Origin: an uncultured Saprospiraceae bacterium
GTDB lineage: Bacteria > Bacteroidota > Bacteroidia > Chitinophagales > Saprospiraceae
NCBI GenBank assembly: GCA_937922815.1
Contig: CALAJP010000026.1
Span: 1 to 32,402 of the forward strand
DNA: 32,402 nt
Direction: 5' to 3'
The position numbers and the translations under genes were made by a program. The notes below the pieces were generated by a model that saw only the letters and a list, made by a program, of their open reading frames with translations, had not been told where the DNA came from and ran no database searches. This document shows, one piece after another, positions 13,801-19,941 of the stretch. Numbering within the stretch: the stretch's first letter is position 1; each line of letters begins with the position of its first letter.

Positions 13801-15089
13801 GAGAACTTAGTACCCGCACTAAATAAATTTTTATACACAGAAGTAAATTCCATAGCAACCAAGGGGTTCGAATGGCTGGGTTCTATACCTATAAAAACTT
13901 TATTGAGTAAATCCTCTGCGTTTATCGTTATACCAGTTACTGAATTAGCCGTTGATTTATTATCCCACAGGTTTTCGTATTTTCCATTCACCAAACTCAA
14001 TTCCGAATAATATTGAGCTGAAGACTTTAAAACGGTATCAATCCCGCAAATTAATTGTTCGTGTATGTCCAATATACCATCATTATCATCATCCACATCC
14101 ACAATATCACCTATATTATCTTTGTCCAAATCAGAACATGCATTCACATTTTTGTTTAATGCAATAAAGTAATTGCTATTATATTTCAAAGAACCATCCG
14201 TGTTTTCAATAACATTAGGTATTCCGTTTTCGCCAACTTCTCCACTCAATTTGTCTAATGAAATAGTTGTTGTCATTCCTGATTCATAAACATCGTAACA
14301 ATTGTCACCATCACTATCCAAGTCTAAGTGGTTTGATATTTTATCACCATCCTCATCACAAAATTCGGGTAAAGTCCCTATTGCAATTTCTGTAAAGTAA
14401 GCATAAGTTGTATAACCGTTTACCTTAAAAAATCTGTATTTTTTGTATCTAGTTCCATGATTAAAGCTAAGGTTGAAAACATAAGTCTGATCTGTTAAAT
14501 ACATTGAGTTTCCGTATCCGATTCTTACCTCTTTTACTTGTTCCCAATCGGAACCATTATGACCTTCTATCACATAGTTAAAGTCATCTAAATTATTAAA
14601 GAAAGCTACTCGGTTGACCGAAAACTCTAGACGAGTTACAATCTCCTTTTTTGGAAATTCAATTTCTAAAAAACTATACCCAGAAAGCAAATGATTAAAA
14701 CTAAATTGGATACTATTATTTGTATTAGCCGTATATTTCTCATCTACTAAATTTTCGTAACTTCCTAAACGGAGCGGTATCTCGCTGCTAATCGTTAAGT
14801 TAGACTTGTTTTCATATTCTACAGGCGGGCAACTAGAAAGCTCAATATAATCTAAAACACCATCATTGTCATCATCTTCATCAATATCATCACAAACGCC
14901 ATCCTTATCGTTGTCAGAGCTGCAATTAATGTCAATGTTTTTATTAAAATGAGATAAAACGGTAAAATCGGTAGAGAATAACAAACCATCGGGCGAAGCC
15001 GAAACGACATTAACCCATAACAAGAGAGTCAATAAAAAAAAAGTTGACTTGAGGATATTTTTTTGAGTTGTGCTTGTAGTGTACTTCAT
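1833..15089 (-). CDS. Giant T9SS type B-sorted mosaic adhesin with thrombospondin type 3 repeats (4418 aa)
   Basis: Predicted exported surface adhesin. It starts with a signal peptide (residues 1-31, cleavage after VSA). Residues ~55-2515 hold about 18 Ca-binding thrombospondin type 3 clusters (for example VDDDNDGILD). Between them lie three discoidin-like modules (~88-235, 350-500, 605-755) and other beta-rich modules. Next come an SdrD/Cna-B-like domain (~2513-2620), a HYR-like segment with WTATDECGN (~2627-2700), several PKD/Ig-like domains (~2700-3190 and 3290-3750) and a second Cna-B-like domain (~3182-3287). An acidic linker of SDDDD units (~3753-3838), more type 3 repeats (~3840-4030), a cadherin/tandem-95-like domain (~4233-4330) and a gliding-associated C-terminal domain (~4335-4418, SPNGDGVNDEF ... 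IFNRYGNEIF) complete it. That tail is the T9SS type B signal, so export across the outer membrane is expected. Gliding or attachment as its role is inference. The frame is intact throughout. Confidence 0.93.
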   Translation of the reverse strand: MKYTTSTTQKNILKSTFFLLTLLLWVNVVSASPDGLLFSTDFTVLSHFNKNIDINCSSDNDKDGVCDDIDEDDDNDGVLDYIELSSCPPVEYENKSNLTISSEIPLRLGSYENLVDEKYTANTNNSIQFSFNHLLSGYSFLEIEFPKKEIVTRLEFSVNRVAFFNNLDDFNYVIEGHNGSDWEQVKEVRIGYGNSMYLTDQTYVFNLSFNHGTRYKKYRFFKVNGYTTYAYFTEIAIGTLPEFCDEDGDKISNHLDLDSDGDNCYDVYESGMTTTISLDKLSGEVGENGIPNVIENTDGSLKYNSNYFIALNKNVNACSDLDKDNIGDIVDVDDDNDGILDIHEQLICGIDTVLKSSAQYYSELSLVNGKYENLWDNKSTANSVTGITINAEDLLNKVFIGIEPSHSNPLVAMEFTSVYKNLFSAGTKFSLLGYTGSEWKLIGVSSFEYSTSSKYSKERGSFYIAFDNSEIFQKYELIATEGRSTRAIIGEFYFEYIKSDCDIDEDGKPNHLDTDSDGDGCLDAMEAGIEIPSSDTNVGGNGYFNSLEGDKEKPLFLPFLTFYANSTFKNCSDSDLDKIPDLIDVDDDNDGIVDHIEMGLCDEINTKVDYEKITISTDLIKAGAAMEVLVDADNPGNVNSKGIYFTANQELLDKTLFELDFNEPVLLSKLDIQHANNTFAFVNADNLFSIQGYNGTDWIEISENAFKKLNTSSYNTQAVSIEINANRRYNKYRLVGKNGKTSSPYVYKIHAFEYDETCDLDKDSKPNHKDIDSDDNDCPDIIESSGSITAGDIQFKGEVGQNGLVDFKEITKDNGFVNYKATHYIVYNAALNLCFDTDEDGVGNLVDIDNDNDGISDVEEKKCFIENEVTDIVTNTPTKTTTGKFNNDSDVLANFTIDLSNYSNYYPTYFKATEGMHFANYHSKNEVEEIISIDASQSVEQLIYGVNVPYNSNYPTLTIAAHNISLELPEGVVAVIYDPLDQINSHNTGDELESGDEFSINSVKSTEAAWQVHVMIRDFYKEFDVIINKSVEKGIVGWGASGFDIKSCENLDTDNDKKFNHLDNDSDGDNCPDAVEAGHGIFQEAGQLIGHFGTNGLHNHLESNDSRAANLNYTVKEFLLLNKDLTFCEDSDNDGIVDFEDVDSDNDGITDDREKNCSFGLVLPQSDNNTDQIASFYNHSNETKLFANSNGSITTGTTQRSTFNYTVEHSSSPVTQEIEITPSSNTSIDLIYWGPGISTQKTEMAEQNISLSWEKGVEAILIDPNNQVTNHRDNSKIESGVTLITSKSTNPTWYIVFRLYANPIPFNLSCEQEGTFTNSKNEFGLRVKTCVTTDTDNDSVPDYLDLDADDDGFYDVVEGNISSQHNNKVINGPYGKNGFANNAENRDKKYSFTELLPATDLTSGHLLSQIPNATANSIDTDSDGVPDGIDLDDDNDGILDYYECYDSNSGSSNFENDFENFSWDDTWTKGNGNATVKTKNGNKFLEANSNNSFSLKLTELKIGETYRISFVSKITSKNSNPSQGLAYWEVKNADHTRYGYSHHSPIDIDEDEWTFNEVYFKAKANNETITFTSKKIDGDNIRLNIDNIVTVISAEEKCIDTDNDGIVDKNDLDSDNDGIPDNLEAQYSFSYVPPSNKDENRNGIDDVYDSNTALGATLFAIDTDNDKTPDYLDSDANENGKNDNEEGTANPNANVDADQNGLSDSYQSENGYSDVNGIFDDFSMILNSNNIGEVNYRLSANQKKCEDDGEVYLPIEKLTLAQVASASKNTNDLLEPKDNSYINFDAGEEISILVSESFKEGDILRLFLNKTTSSKIEVSFGTSAGFSSPQPYDLLKVSALDLPINEGATFIKIVVLNNSGTLSLDAIEAWRSGCELDTDSDGVIDKIDIDDDNDGILDVIEQVDNDSDGDNIPNYLDLDSDNDNIPDNIEAMPTHRYYPPTFLDSDNDGLDNAYDVDQGGVPISVENSDLADKPDYLDTDSDNDGKVDNIESNLTAKKGDSNKNGLDDTIDKGNGKYNYPAGIITSALDLPDANANSEADFRDIPKKDCGKTNKYVVSSFSYAQSANSNSGTNANLLTGKPDDKGITLNGKNKSVTINFSKALDNTNEIIIRGKNEAENNSSLIKIELLSTSNEILKTEYRKIDYDEYQIETISNFDGVNKINITTTNPNDNILIESVFAVKYDCKPDADGDNISDALDIDEDNDGIKNINEAECGSSVEQVILPTYQQFGNWVGNSNFRTATARIGECEVKATLHGNGLRSSGVDNNYNGKVHTIRFTVPVYRPQLALHTIGNSSHDVQLSFNHNISMLRGNAHYVNNRTIRGNEEYARIQINSDYVSEITIRVDGGSPNGPETMDVYVLIDRYTCTVTKDCDFDDDGINDYLDIDSDNDGVLDNIESQPIDNVQPQTAWKDTNFDGLHDDYDPNLGGRELTLINSDNDQFPDALDRDSDNDRCFDTYEAKTASTANYLGVVPAPYNVNGLAKHLETDDSYFAEVTYDLETDYRNANINSCITTVEGIAFLDCDGDGKYQKGDDVLENVTVRLQNDRDKSIETITTDENGEYLLEVKASTNYNIFFETPSGFVVAKQFSLDSTSYSHIDDAGKVSFKSTAANLTTYVNAGYKDNISPIIYGIPTSDAECGKGVDIDGVNAIDDVSAAVITVDSVLYKTGDNIDSIKYIWTATDECGNETKDSSIYVFKSSLEVELFPETIKLCESNTALLSARPLNGQAPYVFEWSTPVGTLSSKSTNAPKITIDEADDFFVTVQITDALGCQVKGKVEVLVQKGSSNNTEIIGDSIYCENDSIILTASSGDRFAWTGPNGFKSTEQKVIIPSAKLFYNGEFKVEISNESGCSSTVKKDIQVNRSGTPSIDIDKEEYCKGQDIYLSARGLETTNYSWTSNFGYESNLQKDTIESESLDAGTYLLTLYADPLVGCAGTSQKEITILDNLPVTITPDTAVCLGADLELVVTGATTAFWKGPNNFFSFDTNISFDNIQENQLGTYTVEVTTDNNCSIKKEVKISALEGDFLVVLESKNCTQDSIAFHIENLSFDSYEWNINGKEFDIAEPIYINTNLDTNINVSVTGIMGACSVKVDSTFTIEKSPFAAVNILKSDMGCDSNGSIEIENIPVGYTVSWEDGNSDTFREDLGLGNYKFTITNGTDCSNVYQIEIENNCDNESLYQIEGQVDIECTTEEGNLPYGNLKIHLMNLSNDTIGTQISDENGKFVFSNIISSEVYFITEFEFVFAGFEMVENDYYSRSENKKITLTNPSTNEVNLLVKNTTPITFNNVPTEEQNVSCLSEIELPNVTAKQLIIDLAVSYDSVLVKDENDNIVAIKYIWTATNGCNQAQSNEVIYNIENVINTTFELKSDVFCNTATYSLVAENLGEYENLSWEVFGATVENPNVDSTKVIFNEGAKKYAVQLTIENNNCSHKIIDTVTIESLAEGLQIVSTKEEICAGESFTLTTNFPKKDFRWTGPNGVDTITKELVISNSNATMTGKYTARSIDECEEQSSIDILVNDISSFSFSYPTSLCLGSDILLEGGEASGTWLWKDAEGNSLESKNWKYEDELLVGKHEFSVVWTNDLGCQIDSTFIIEVLNSSTTFVLPKDTTVCKGTDVEFSIENASSIVWKSNFFEADKNGNTITIKDIQKSESILIQIQSENACMIQHAFEVNVISNEIDSEIIPATCDENDGKIIINSGIEGEILSWKDLDNQSDNVKVRENLIAGEYTLIIRNETCIDSVKFQVTERECDDESDDDDESDDDDESDDDDESDDDDESDDDDESDDDDESDDDDESDDDDGSDDDDGSDDDDGSDDDDGSDDDDGSDDDDGNDDDIDNDGVTNEYDLDNDNDGIPDYVEGDGDTDGDGILDKHDIDSDNDGILDAIEAGLKDLNGDGLMNDFVDENKDGLRDDFDVLILLDMDKDKDGIPNYKDIDSDNDGIVDWIEAQKTTENPIMPLGRDVDKDGLDDAFEDGNTQVWNIPIDTDSDGVYDYLDLDSDGDELLDNEEAFNKLASQTDVDKDGLDDAFDEVIKTDNPTENFMNNIISIMDFPKENENNYEPDFRKVFSLSETKKSDTLNVVIERTTEFCFDGELSILEDLDSLVVDQNDNCIDIKSDELGDDKIKIATCIDNVCDTNYIYIRTNLPSKDTLELDWKEGETSLSFCLDSTEIGNNVTLSKICGEELAVEESEIGADLCITLEGYLDKGDQLCYVLCNGAGICDTTIVEIVNEREKLDAVDDDIYFITEKTDIISPLANDTNVDQIDDFEIISEPAHGRIGILDNYEIEYEHDGEACDIVDSFIYVISQGNVYDTATIHINIVCEPVIVYSGISPNGDGVNDEFKILGIDQYPLNEVRIFNRYGNEIFYIENFQNENGWDGTHENNLLPDGTYFYVLQIKGDQEFVKSGYIQLSR
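3580..3831 (-). repeat. 18-bp tandem minisatellite (14 units) coding the acidic (E/G)SDDDD linker
   Basis: Fourteen head-to-tail 18-bp units inside the adhesin gene encode 8 ESDDDD, 5 GSDDDD and one GN variant. On the plus strand each unit reads cactt(t/c)cgtcgtcat(c/a)gt-like. Variants sit in contiguous blocks rather than mixed, which is typical of slippage or unequal exchange. The unit is a multiple of three, so copy changes keep the frame and only alter the length of a negatively charged, probably Ca-binding, spacer. Confidence 0.92.
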
Positions 15090-15131
15090 CGAAATGAATT
15101 TAATTTAGGTCTAGACACAAATTGCCTATAC

Positions 15132-15160
15132 CTAAACTATTCAAATTTTGTACCACCAAA
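15132..15160 (-). promoter_or_regulatory. Candidate promoter of the giant adhesin gene
   Basis: Read on the minus strand, TTTG (15160-15157), a 17-bp spacer, then TAGTTTAG (15139-15132) matches the Bacteroidota pattern TTTG-N17-23-TAnnTTTG at all but one position. It would give a 5' UTR of about 35 nt before the ATG at 15089. The rest of 15090-15364 is AT-rich, and I see no gene in it. Confidence 0.4.
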
Positions 15161-15364
15161 TTAATGCATCATTACGACATGGTATTTTTGAGATTACATT
15201 TATATAAATATAAAACACCAAAGCAATTTCAACCTACAATCTATTTTAAAACAAATACTTACAAAATAAAAAACATTAAATATGATTAATTTAAATTTAA
15301 AGAAAAAAAAACTTTTTTCAAGGGAACTTTTTTCCTTTTTAGGAAAGGTATTTCTTTTTAGTAC

Positions 15365-15393
15365 CTTAATGAAAAACAATGTTTTTCATTAAG
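15365..15393 (-). terminator. Perfect 13-bp hairpin over the pgpH-like stop codon; possible terminator
   Basis: CTTAATGAAAAAC and GTTTTTCATTAAG are perfect inverted arms around a 3-nt loop, and the hairpin includes the TAA stop of the upstream gene. There is no direct T-run after it on the minus strand, so it could instead protect the 3' end or act as part of a composite terminator with the run of nine T residues further on (complement of 15303-15311). Confidence 0.4.
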
Positions 15394-17443
15394 ATTTGTT
15401 TTCTTTTGGATATTCTACGCGAACATGATTAATATTCATAATCATATCTTTAAAAATTTGGCTGCATATTTTTAATTCAGCAAAACTAATTTCACAGTTA
15501 TCTAATTGGTGATGGTTGATTTTTCCTTTAATAATGTTGTCTACCAAATTGGAAATACTTTGCGGAGAAAATTCTTTTAAACTCTTAGAAGCTGCTTCTA
15601 TCGAATCTGCTATCATCAAAATAGCTTGCTCTTTGGTCGTCGGGTTAGGACCATCGTATGTAAAATCATTACTATCTACTTCTCCAAATTTTTCTTTGTG
15701 TTGATTCATAAAATAGGCAACTGTCGTAGTTCCGTGATGCGTTTTTATGATATCGATTATGGGCTCGGGAAGTTTATGTTTTTTGGCTAATTGTACGCCA
15801 TCAGTCACATGCCCTAGTATAATTTTAGCACTTTCTAATGCAGATATTTTTGAATGAGGGTTAAACCCCTTAGGCGCGTTTTCGATAAAATAGTGGGGCT
15901 GATTAATTTTGCCAATATCATGGTAAAGGGCAGCAACTTTAACCAATAGTGCATCCGCAGAAATAGCAATGGCCGCCGCTTCTGACAGATTAGAAACTTG
16001 CAAGGAATGCTGAAATGTACCTGGAGCCTTCAACGATAATTCTCTCAATATGGGTTTATTCATATCGGATAACTCCACCAAAGTCACCGACGAAACAAAA
16101 CCAAATAACCTTTCCATAATAGGAACCAATGGAAAAGCAATTAGTAATAATAAACAATTCAATACAAACCAACCTACCATTTTCCCATCATGCAAAGAGA
16201 CAACGCCCGTCTGGATTAATAATAAGCCCAAATATCCAATTACATAACCAATAAATATGTAGATGATATTCATAAAAAATTGGTTCCAATTTCGGGTATC
16301 TACCGACGAAAGAATAGCAACCATGCCTACTATTAATTGCAGAATAGTAAACTCGTACCCTTCAGAAGACACAATACTTGATAATAAAATCAAGGTTACA
16401 TAAGTGATAAAAGCCAGCCTTTCGTTAAAAAAATTCTTGACAACGATAACCACAATACTGAACGGAATTAAATACACGGACAATCCTTCTATCCGCTCAA
16501 CTAAAACAATTAAAAAACTAAACAACACCATCCAAGATAATAGAAAAAATACGTTTCTAGGTTTGTCTAAAACCTTTGGGTGAATAGCCTGAATAAAAAT
16601 TAAATACAATCCGATAATCAAACTCGTCAATAAAAAATATCCTAAAAAATTAGCCCACCGACTTTGGATGGTTTCTCCATTAGCAAACGAGCTTTTTAGT
16701 GATTCTAATTGATTAAAAATTTCTACAGAAACGATGGCATTCTTTTTAATAATTAGCGTTCCTTTCTTGATTACGCCTTGTGTTTCTGCCAATTGCCCTA
16801 ATTCATTTTTTAAAAAAAATTGAGTGACGCTATCATTATACACAATATTAGGGCGTACTGTTTTCTCTAAATTTAATTGGAATGTAGGAGTAAGCTTTAA
16901 CGGTGTTTTTTTCGTAATAATATCTGATACCGTTTTGGTATATTTTTTTGCATCAGAAAGACTATTCATTAATTTTTTATCAATTCGATTGCCATCTTTG
17001 ACGTGTAAAAGATGGGGGCTATGGTTATGTGAAAGGTTATCAAGCACAACTCCTTTTTCATATTCTTTTTCTAAAATATTAGATACTATTTCGAGCGTAT
17101 GAGAAGTATCCTTTTCTTGAACAAATTGGATACGTCCAGCTTCAATTTCATCCCAAAGTAAGTTTTCAAAAACCTCTACTTGCTTTCTATTTTCTATTTT
17201 TTCGTAATAAGGAGGGAAGTTTTTTATAATTTCTTTTCTCTGCTTTTTAATTAAAATAGGGTCTTTGAGAATCGCAAATTCGAAAGGGGCGTTTAAGTCC
17301 GTATATTGCCACGATTGCCCAACAGAGTATTCATAGGTGAATCGTGACCCCTGCGGAAATATCAAACTGATTAATAAAATTACAATTAGTACGTAGCTAT
17401 ATTGAGTGATTTTTTTTATTCTATCAATAAAGGTATTTGCCAA
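15389..17443 (-). CDS. PgpH-like 7TM-HD phosphohydrolase (putative c-di-AMP phosphodiesterase)
   Basis: Membrane protein of 684 aa with the YqfF/PgpH architecture. It has one N-terminal TM segment (~16-32), an extracytoplasmic 7TMR-HDED-type domain to ~260, seven closely spaced TM segments (~265-450) and a cytosolic HD domain. The metal-binding motifs are visible: GTFQHSLQVSN (~478), the signature ALYHDIGK (~508), GHVTDGVQLAKKH (~545) and IIKTHHGTT (~567). In Listeria, PgpH hydrolyses cyclic di-AMP to pApA, and that activity is inferred here from family membership. It is the last gene of an operon, 33 bp after the adenosyltransferase gene. The length is normal for Bacteroidota members. Confidence 0.88.
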   Translation of the reverse strand: MANTFIDRIKKITQYSYVLIVILLISLIFPQGSRFTYEYSVGQSWQYTDLNAPFEFAILKDPILIKKQRKEIIKNFPPYYEKIENRKQVEVFENLLWDEIEAGRIQFVQEKDTSHTLEIVSNILEKEYEKGVVLDNLSHNHSPHLLHVKDGNRIDKKLMNSLSDAKKYTKTVSDIITKKTPLKLTPTFQLNLEKTVRPNIVYNDSVTQFFLKNELGQLAETQGVIKKGTLIIKKNAIVSVEIFNQLESLKSSFANGETIQSRWANFLGYFLLTSLIIGLYLIFIQAIHPKVLDKPRNVFFLLSWMVLFSFLIVLVERIEGLSVYLIPFSIVVIVVKNFFNERLAFITYVTLILLSSIVSSEGYEFTILQLIVGMVAILSSVDTRNWNQFFMNIIYIFIGYVIGYLGLLLIQTGVVSLHDGKMVGWFVLNCLLLLIAFPLVPIMERLFGFVSSVTLVELSDMNKPILRELSLKAPGTFQHSLQVSNLSEAAAIAISADALLVKVAALYHDIGKINQPHYFIENAPKGFNPHSKISALESAKIILGHVTDGVQLAKKHKLPEPIIDIIKTHHGTTTVAYFMNQHKEKFGEVDSNDFTYDGPNPTTKEQAILMIADSIEAASKSLKEFSPQSISNLVDNIIKGKINHHQLDNCEISFAELKICSQIFKDMIMNINHVRVEYPKENKS

Positions 17444-17476
17444 AACTTAATTTATTTATTGAAGCAATAGAGTATT

Positions 17477-18028
17477 TTATGGCTTCCAGAAAACATCCGT
17501 TTTGTTTTCTAAATGACCAATATAGCGTGAAAGTACAAAGAAATAATCAGAACACCTATTCATAAAAATGATGATTGATTTTTCTATCTTTTCATTTTCG
17601 TTTAATAAAACAATATTGCGTTCTGCTCTACGGCAAACGGTTCTACAAATATGAGTTTGGGCGGTACGTACAGAACCTCCTGGCAAAATAAACTGCGTCA
17701 ATTCAGGAAGAGGTTCTTCCATCCAATCTATTTCCGTTTCCAAAAAATTGATTTCATTTTCGGTTATAGTTTCCAATTTTTGATAAAAATCACTGGATTG
17801 TGGCGTAGCTAAAAGCGAGCCGACGTTGAATAAAGTTCGTTGAATTTTTTGTAGGCTATTAATGAGGTTAACTTCTTGTGTTTGGGCAATTAGCAGCCCG
17901 ATGTGCGAATTGAGTTCATCCACTGCACCATAACTTTCTACTCTTTGATGATATTTTTTCACTTTTTCGCCACCAAAAAGACTTGTTTCCCCTCCATCTC
18001 CTGTTTTGGTATATATTTTAAAAGCCAT
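17477..18028 (-). CDS. pduO: Cob(I)alamin adenosyltransferase, PduO type
   Basis: 183-aa enzyme that transfers the adenosyl group of ATP to cob(I)alamin to make coenzyme B12. The family motifs are present: N-terminal ATP-binding TKTGDGGETSLFGG with basic residues after it, ESYGAVDELNSHIG, the helix with RTVCRRAERN that contributes ATP-binding arginines, and near the C-terminus MNRCSDYFFVLSRYI. The length fits a stand-alone PduO-type enzyme with no extra domains. It starts 11 bp after the ABC ATPase gene, so it is co-transcribed. No cobalamin riboswitch can fit in that gap. Confidence 0.92.
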   Translation of the reverse strand: MAFKIYTKTGDGGETSLFGGEKVKKYHQRVESYGAVDELNSHIGLLIAQTQEVNLINSLQKIQRTLFNVGSLLATPQSSDFYQKLETITENEINFLETEIDWMEEPLPELTQFILPGGSVRTAQTHICRTVCRRAERNIVLLNENEKIEKSIIIFMNRCSDYFFVLSRYIGHLENKTDVFWKP

Positions 18029-18039
18029 TAGTAAAAGTT

Positions 18040-18774
18040 TTAACTGTTCAAGTAACGATGTGATGGATCAAATGCAGATACTATGTTTTCATTTCTAACA
18101 TCAGACTCTACCAAACCATCACGAAGACGGATAATTCGATGAGAATGTTGAGCAATATCAGGTTCGTGAGTCACCAAAATAACGGTATTTCCTTTCTTAT
18201 GAATTTCTTCAAATAGAGACATAATTTCAATACTCGTTTTGGTATCCAAATTCCCTGTTGGTTCATCCGCTAAAATAATAGCAGGGTCGTTAATTAATGC
18301 TCGGGCAACAGCAACCCGCTGCCGCTGTCCTCCTGATAGTTCATTAGGGCGATGGCTAACTCTGTCTCCCAAGCCTACCATTTCTAAGCAATTTCGTGCT
18401 TTTTCGAGTCGTTGAGAGCGAGAATAACCCGCATACACTAACGGTAGTGCTACATTTTCTAAAGAACTGAGGCGAGGCAATAAATTAAAGGTTTGAAAAA
18501 CAAAACCAATTTCTTTATTTCTCACTTTTGCCAATTCGCTATCTGTCATTTCGCTTACATCTTGATTGTTCAAGAAATAACTTCCTTCAGAAGGTGTATC
18601 CAAGCAGCCCAAAACATTCATTAATGTAGATTTTCCAGACCCCGAAGGTCCCATAAGTGCTACATATTCATTTTTATCAATCTGAATAGAAATGTCTTTG
18701 AGTGCGGCTACCTCCATGGTTCCCATTTGGTAGACTTTTCTCAATTTTTGGGTATCAATGACCGAATTGTTCAT
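18040..18774 (-). CDS. MacB/LolD-type ABC transporter ATP-binding protein
   Basis: 244-aa ATPase subunit of a MacB/LolD/FtsE-like ABC system, a family that drives lipoprotein release, macrolide or peptide export, or mechanotransmission across the envelope. Visible motifs are Walker [10 protein letters not shown] (42-50), Q-loop Q94 in [10 protein letters not shown], signature LSGGQ (146-150), Walker B IILADEP (166-172) with D-loop GNLD, and H-loop H203 in VTHEPD. No permease gene lies next to it, so the membrane partner is elsewhere and the substrate cannot be told. Neighbours are gatC 27 bp upstream and the adenosyltransferase 11 bp downstream. Confidence 0.92.
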   Translation of the reverse strand: MNNSVIDTQKLRKVYQMGTMEVAALKDISIQIDKNEYVALMGPSGSGKSTLMNVLGCLDTPSEGSYFLNNQDVSEMTDSELAKVRNKEIGFVFQTFNLLPRLSSLENVALPLVYAGYSRSQRLEKARNCLEMVGLGDRVSHRPNELSGGQRQRVAVARALINDPAIILADEPTGNLDTKTSIEIMSLFEEIHKKGNTVILVTHEPDIAQHSHRIIRLRDGLVESDVRNENIVSAFDPSHRYLNS

Positions 18775-18801
18775 AGTAGAAAAGGGTTAAGTATTCAAAA
18801 T

Positions 18802-19086
18802 TTACACCTTCACCACCTTAGGAACTGTAAAGAAGTTATTTTTGCTTTGAGGGGCATTCTTTAATGCATCTTCGACAGATAGCTCATCGCTAACGTTGTC
18901 TTTTCTCAAAACATAAGGTTCTTCATTAACATAAGTCAATGGTTCCACATTAGAAGTATCTAATTCGCTCATTTTATCAATCATAGAAATAATTTTACTT
19001 AAATCGTTCTTGATTTTTTCACGAGATTCGGTACTCAAATTAAGGTTAGAAAGTTTTTCTAACTTCAAAATAATATCATCTTGCAT
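18802..19086 (-). CDS. gatC: Aspartyl/glutamyl-tRNA amidotransferase subunit C
   Basis: 94-aa GatC, the small linker subunit of GatCAB, which converts Glu-tRNA(Gln) and/or Asp-tRNA(Asn) to the amidated form. The family pattern is clear: LEKLSNLNLSTES near the start, MIDKMSELDTSNVEPLTYV in the middle, then LRKDNVSDELSVEDALKNAP and a C-terminal NFFTVPKVV. gatA and gatB are not adjacent, as is common in Bacteroidota. It is the first gene of the four-gene minus-strand operon. Confidence 0.93.
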   Translation of the reverse strand: MQDDIILKLEKLSNLNLSTESREKIKNDLSKIISMIDKMSELDTSNVEPLTYVNEEPYVLRKDNVSDELSVEDALKNAPQSKNNFFTVPKVVKV

Positions 19087-19128
19087 TTTTAATTGGTTTT
19101 ATTTAGACGACAGTAACTATTTCACGGA

Positions 19129-19136
19129 CAAAAATA
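19129..19136 (-). promoter_or_regulatory. -7 promoter box (TATTTTTG) upstream of gatC
   Basis: TATTTTTG on the minus strand exactly fits TAnnTTTG. It lies 43 bp before the gatC start and would give a transcript beginning near 19122 for the gatC-ABC-pduO-pgpH operon. I found no convincing TTTG -33 element at the usual distance. Confidence 0.45.
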
Positions 19137-19271
19137 AGGGAATTATTATATACCGTAGTGTTATTATCGATATAATTGCATTTTTAATTAAATGTCAAAT
19201 ATTTTCTATTTGCTTTAAAAATCCTATATTTTATAGATATTCGTTTATTTAAAGCTAATTTTTTATTCCAA

Positions 19272-19442
19272 ATAGATATTATTACACATTGGATTGTATG
19301 AGAGAAAAAATAGGAATTTTTATTTCAATCAAGAAAAGCACCGAATCTAAGTCCCATTAAGTATTAAGATGAGTACTTGACAAAGCGTGAAGTAGAAAAA
19401 AATATTTTTAATCCATAAGAGTTCATTCGTAATAAAGTCTAA
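19272..19442 (-). mobile_element. MITE-like element, copy B (171 bp, inverted)
   Basis: This is the reverse complement of the elements at 1633 and 32100. It keeps one good terminal repeat (ATTCGTAATAAAGTCTAA, 19425-19442) and a more diverged one (ATAGATATTATTACACAT, 19272-19289), plus the internal hairpin with AAGTAC against GTGCTT. It fills most of the divergent gap between gatC and folK and ends only 14 bp before the folK start codon. The rest of 19087-19456 is AT-rich and shows only the gatC -7 box. Confidence 0.8.
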
Positions 19443-19456
19443 ATAAACTCCAAGAC

Positions 19457-19936
19457 TTGAAAGTAGTATTACATATAGGTTCTAATTTAGGAAATCGTTC
19501 TCTTTACCTTGAAAACGCTTGTGCTGAAATAAGGAAAGAAATAGGTGAAATTGTTTCCCAATCTTCCATTTACCAAACCGAAGCTTGGGGCGTTACCGAT
19601 CAACCTGCTTTTCTTAACCAAGCTCTCGTAGTACAATCTACTTCTTCGCCTCAATTCTTACTAACCCAACTCAAAAAAATTGAACTTCGATTAGGTAGAA
19701 AGCTACGCGAAAAATGGTATCAAAGAGAAATTGATATAGATATTATATTCTATGATAATGAAATTGTTAATTCTGAAAGGTTAACCATCCCCCACCCTTT
19801 GTATAAAGAAAGAAATTTTGTACTTATCCCTCTCTTAGAAATTATTCCTGAATGGATAGACCCTATTTCTAAATTAACGGTTAATGAAACCCATCAATTA
19901 GGGATAGATAACTCTTCGGTTGAAAAGTGGGTTTAG
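19457..19936 (+). CDS. folK: 2-amino-4-hydroxy-6-hydroxymethyldihydropteridine pyrophosphokinase
   Basis: 159-aa HPPK of folate synthesis. It transfers pyrophosphate from ATP to 6-hydroxymethyl-7,8-dihydropterin, just before dihydropteroate synthase. Motifs are GSNLGNR (8-14), AWGVTDQPAFLNQALVV (43-59), the Mg/ATP site QREIDIDIIFYD with D93 and D95, and IPHPLYKERNFVLIPL (111-126). The TTG at 19457 is chosen because it yields the usual family N-terminus (K-V-V-L-H-I-G-S-N), and no ATG lies in frame nearby. A MITE copy sits directly upstream, so the native promoter must be displaced or supplied by the element. Confidence 0.93.
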   Translation: MKVVLHIGSNLGNRSLYLENACAEIRKEIGEIVSQSSIYQTEAWGVTDQPAFLNQALVVQSTSSPQFLLTQLKKIELRLGRKLREKWYQREIDIDIIFYDNEIVNSERLTIPHPLYKERNFVLIPLLEIIPEWIDPISKLTVNETHQLGIDNSSVEKWV

Positions 19937-19941
19937 GGCAT

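Noticed and set aside
18029-18039. Cobalamin riboswitch for the adenosyltransferase gene
   Set aside because: The gap to the preceding gene is 11 bp, too short for any riboswitch, and no B12-box was seen before gatC.
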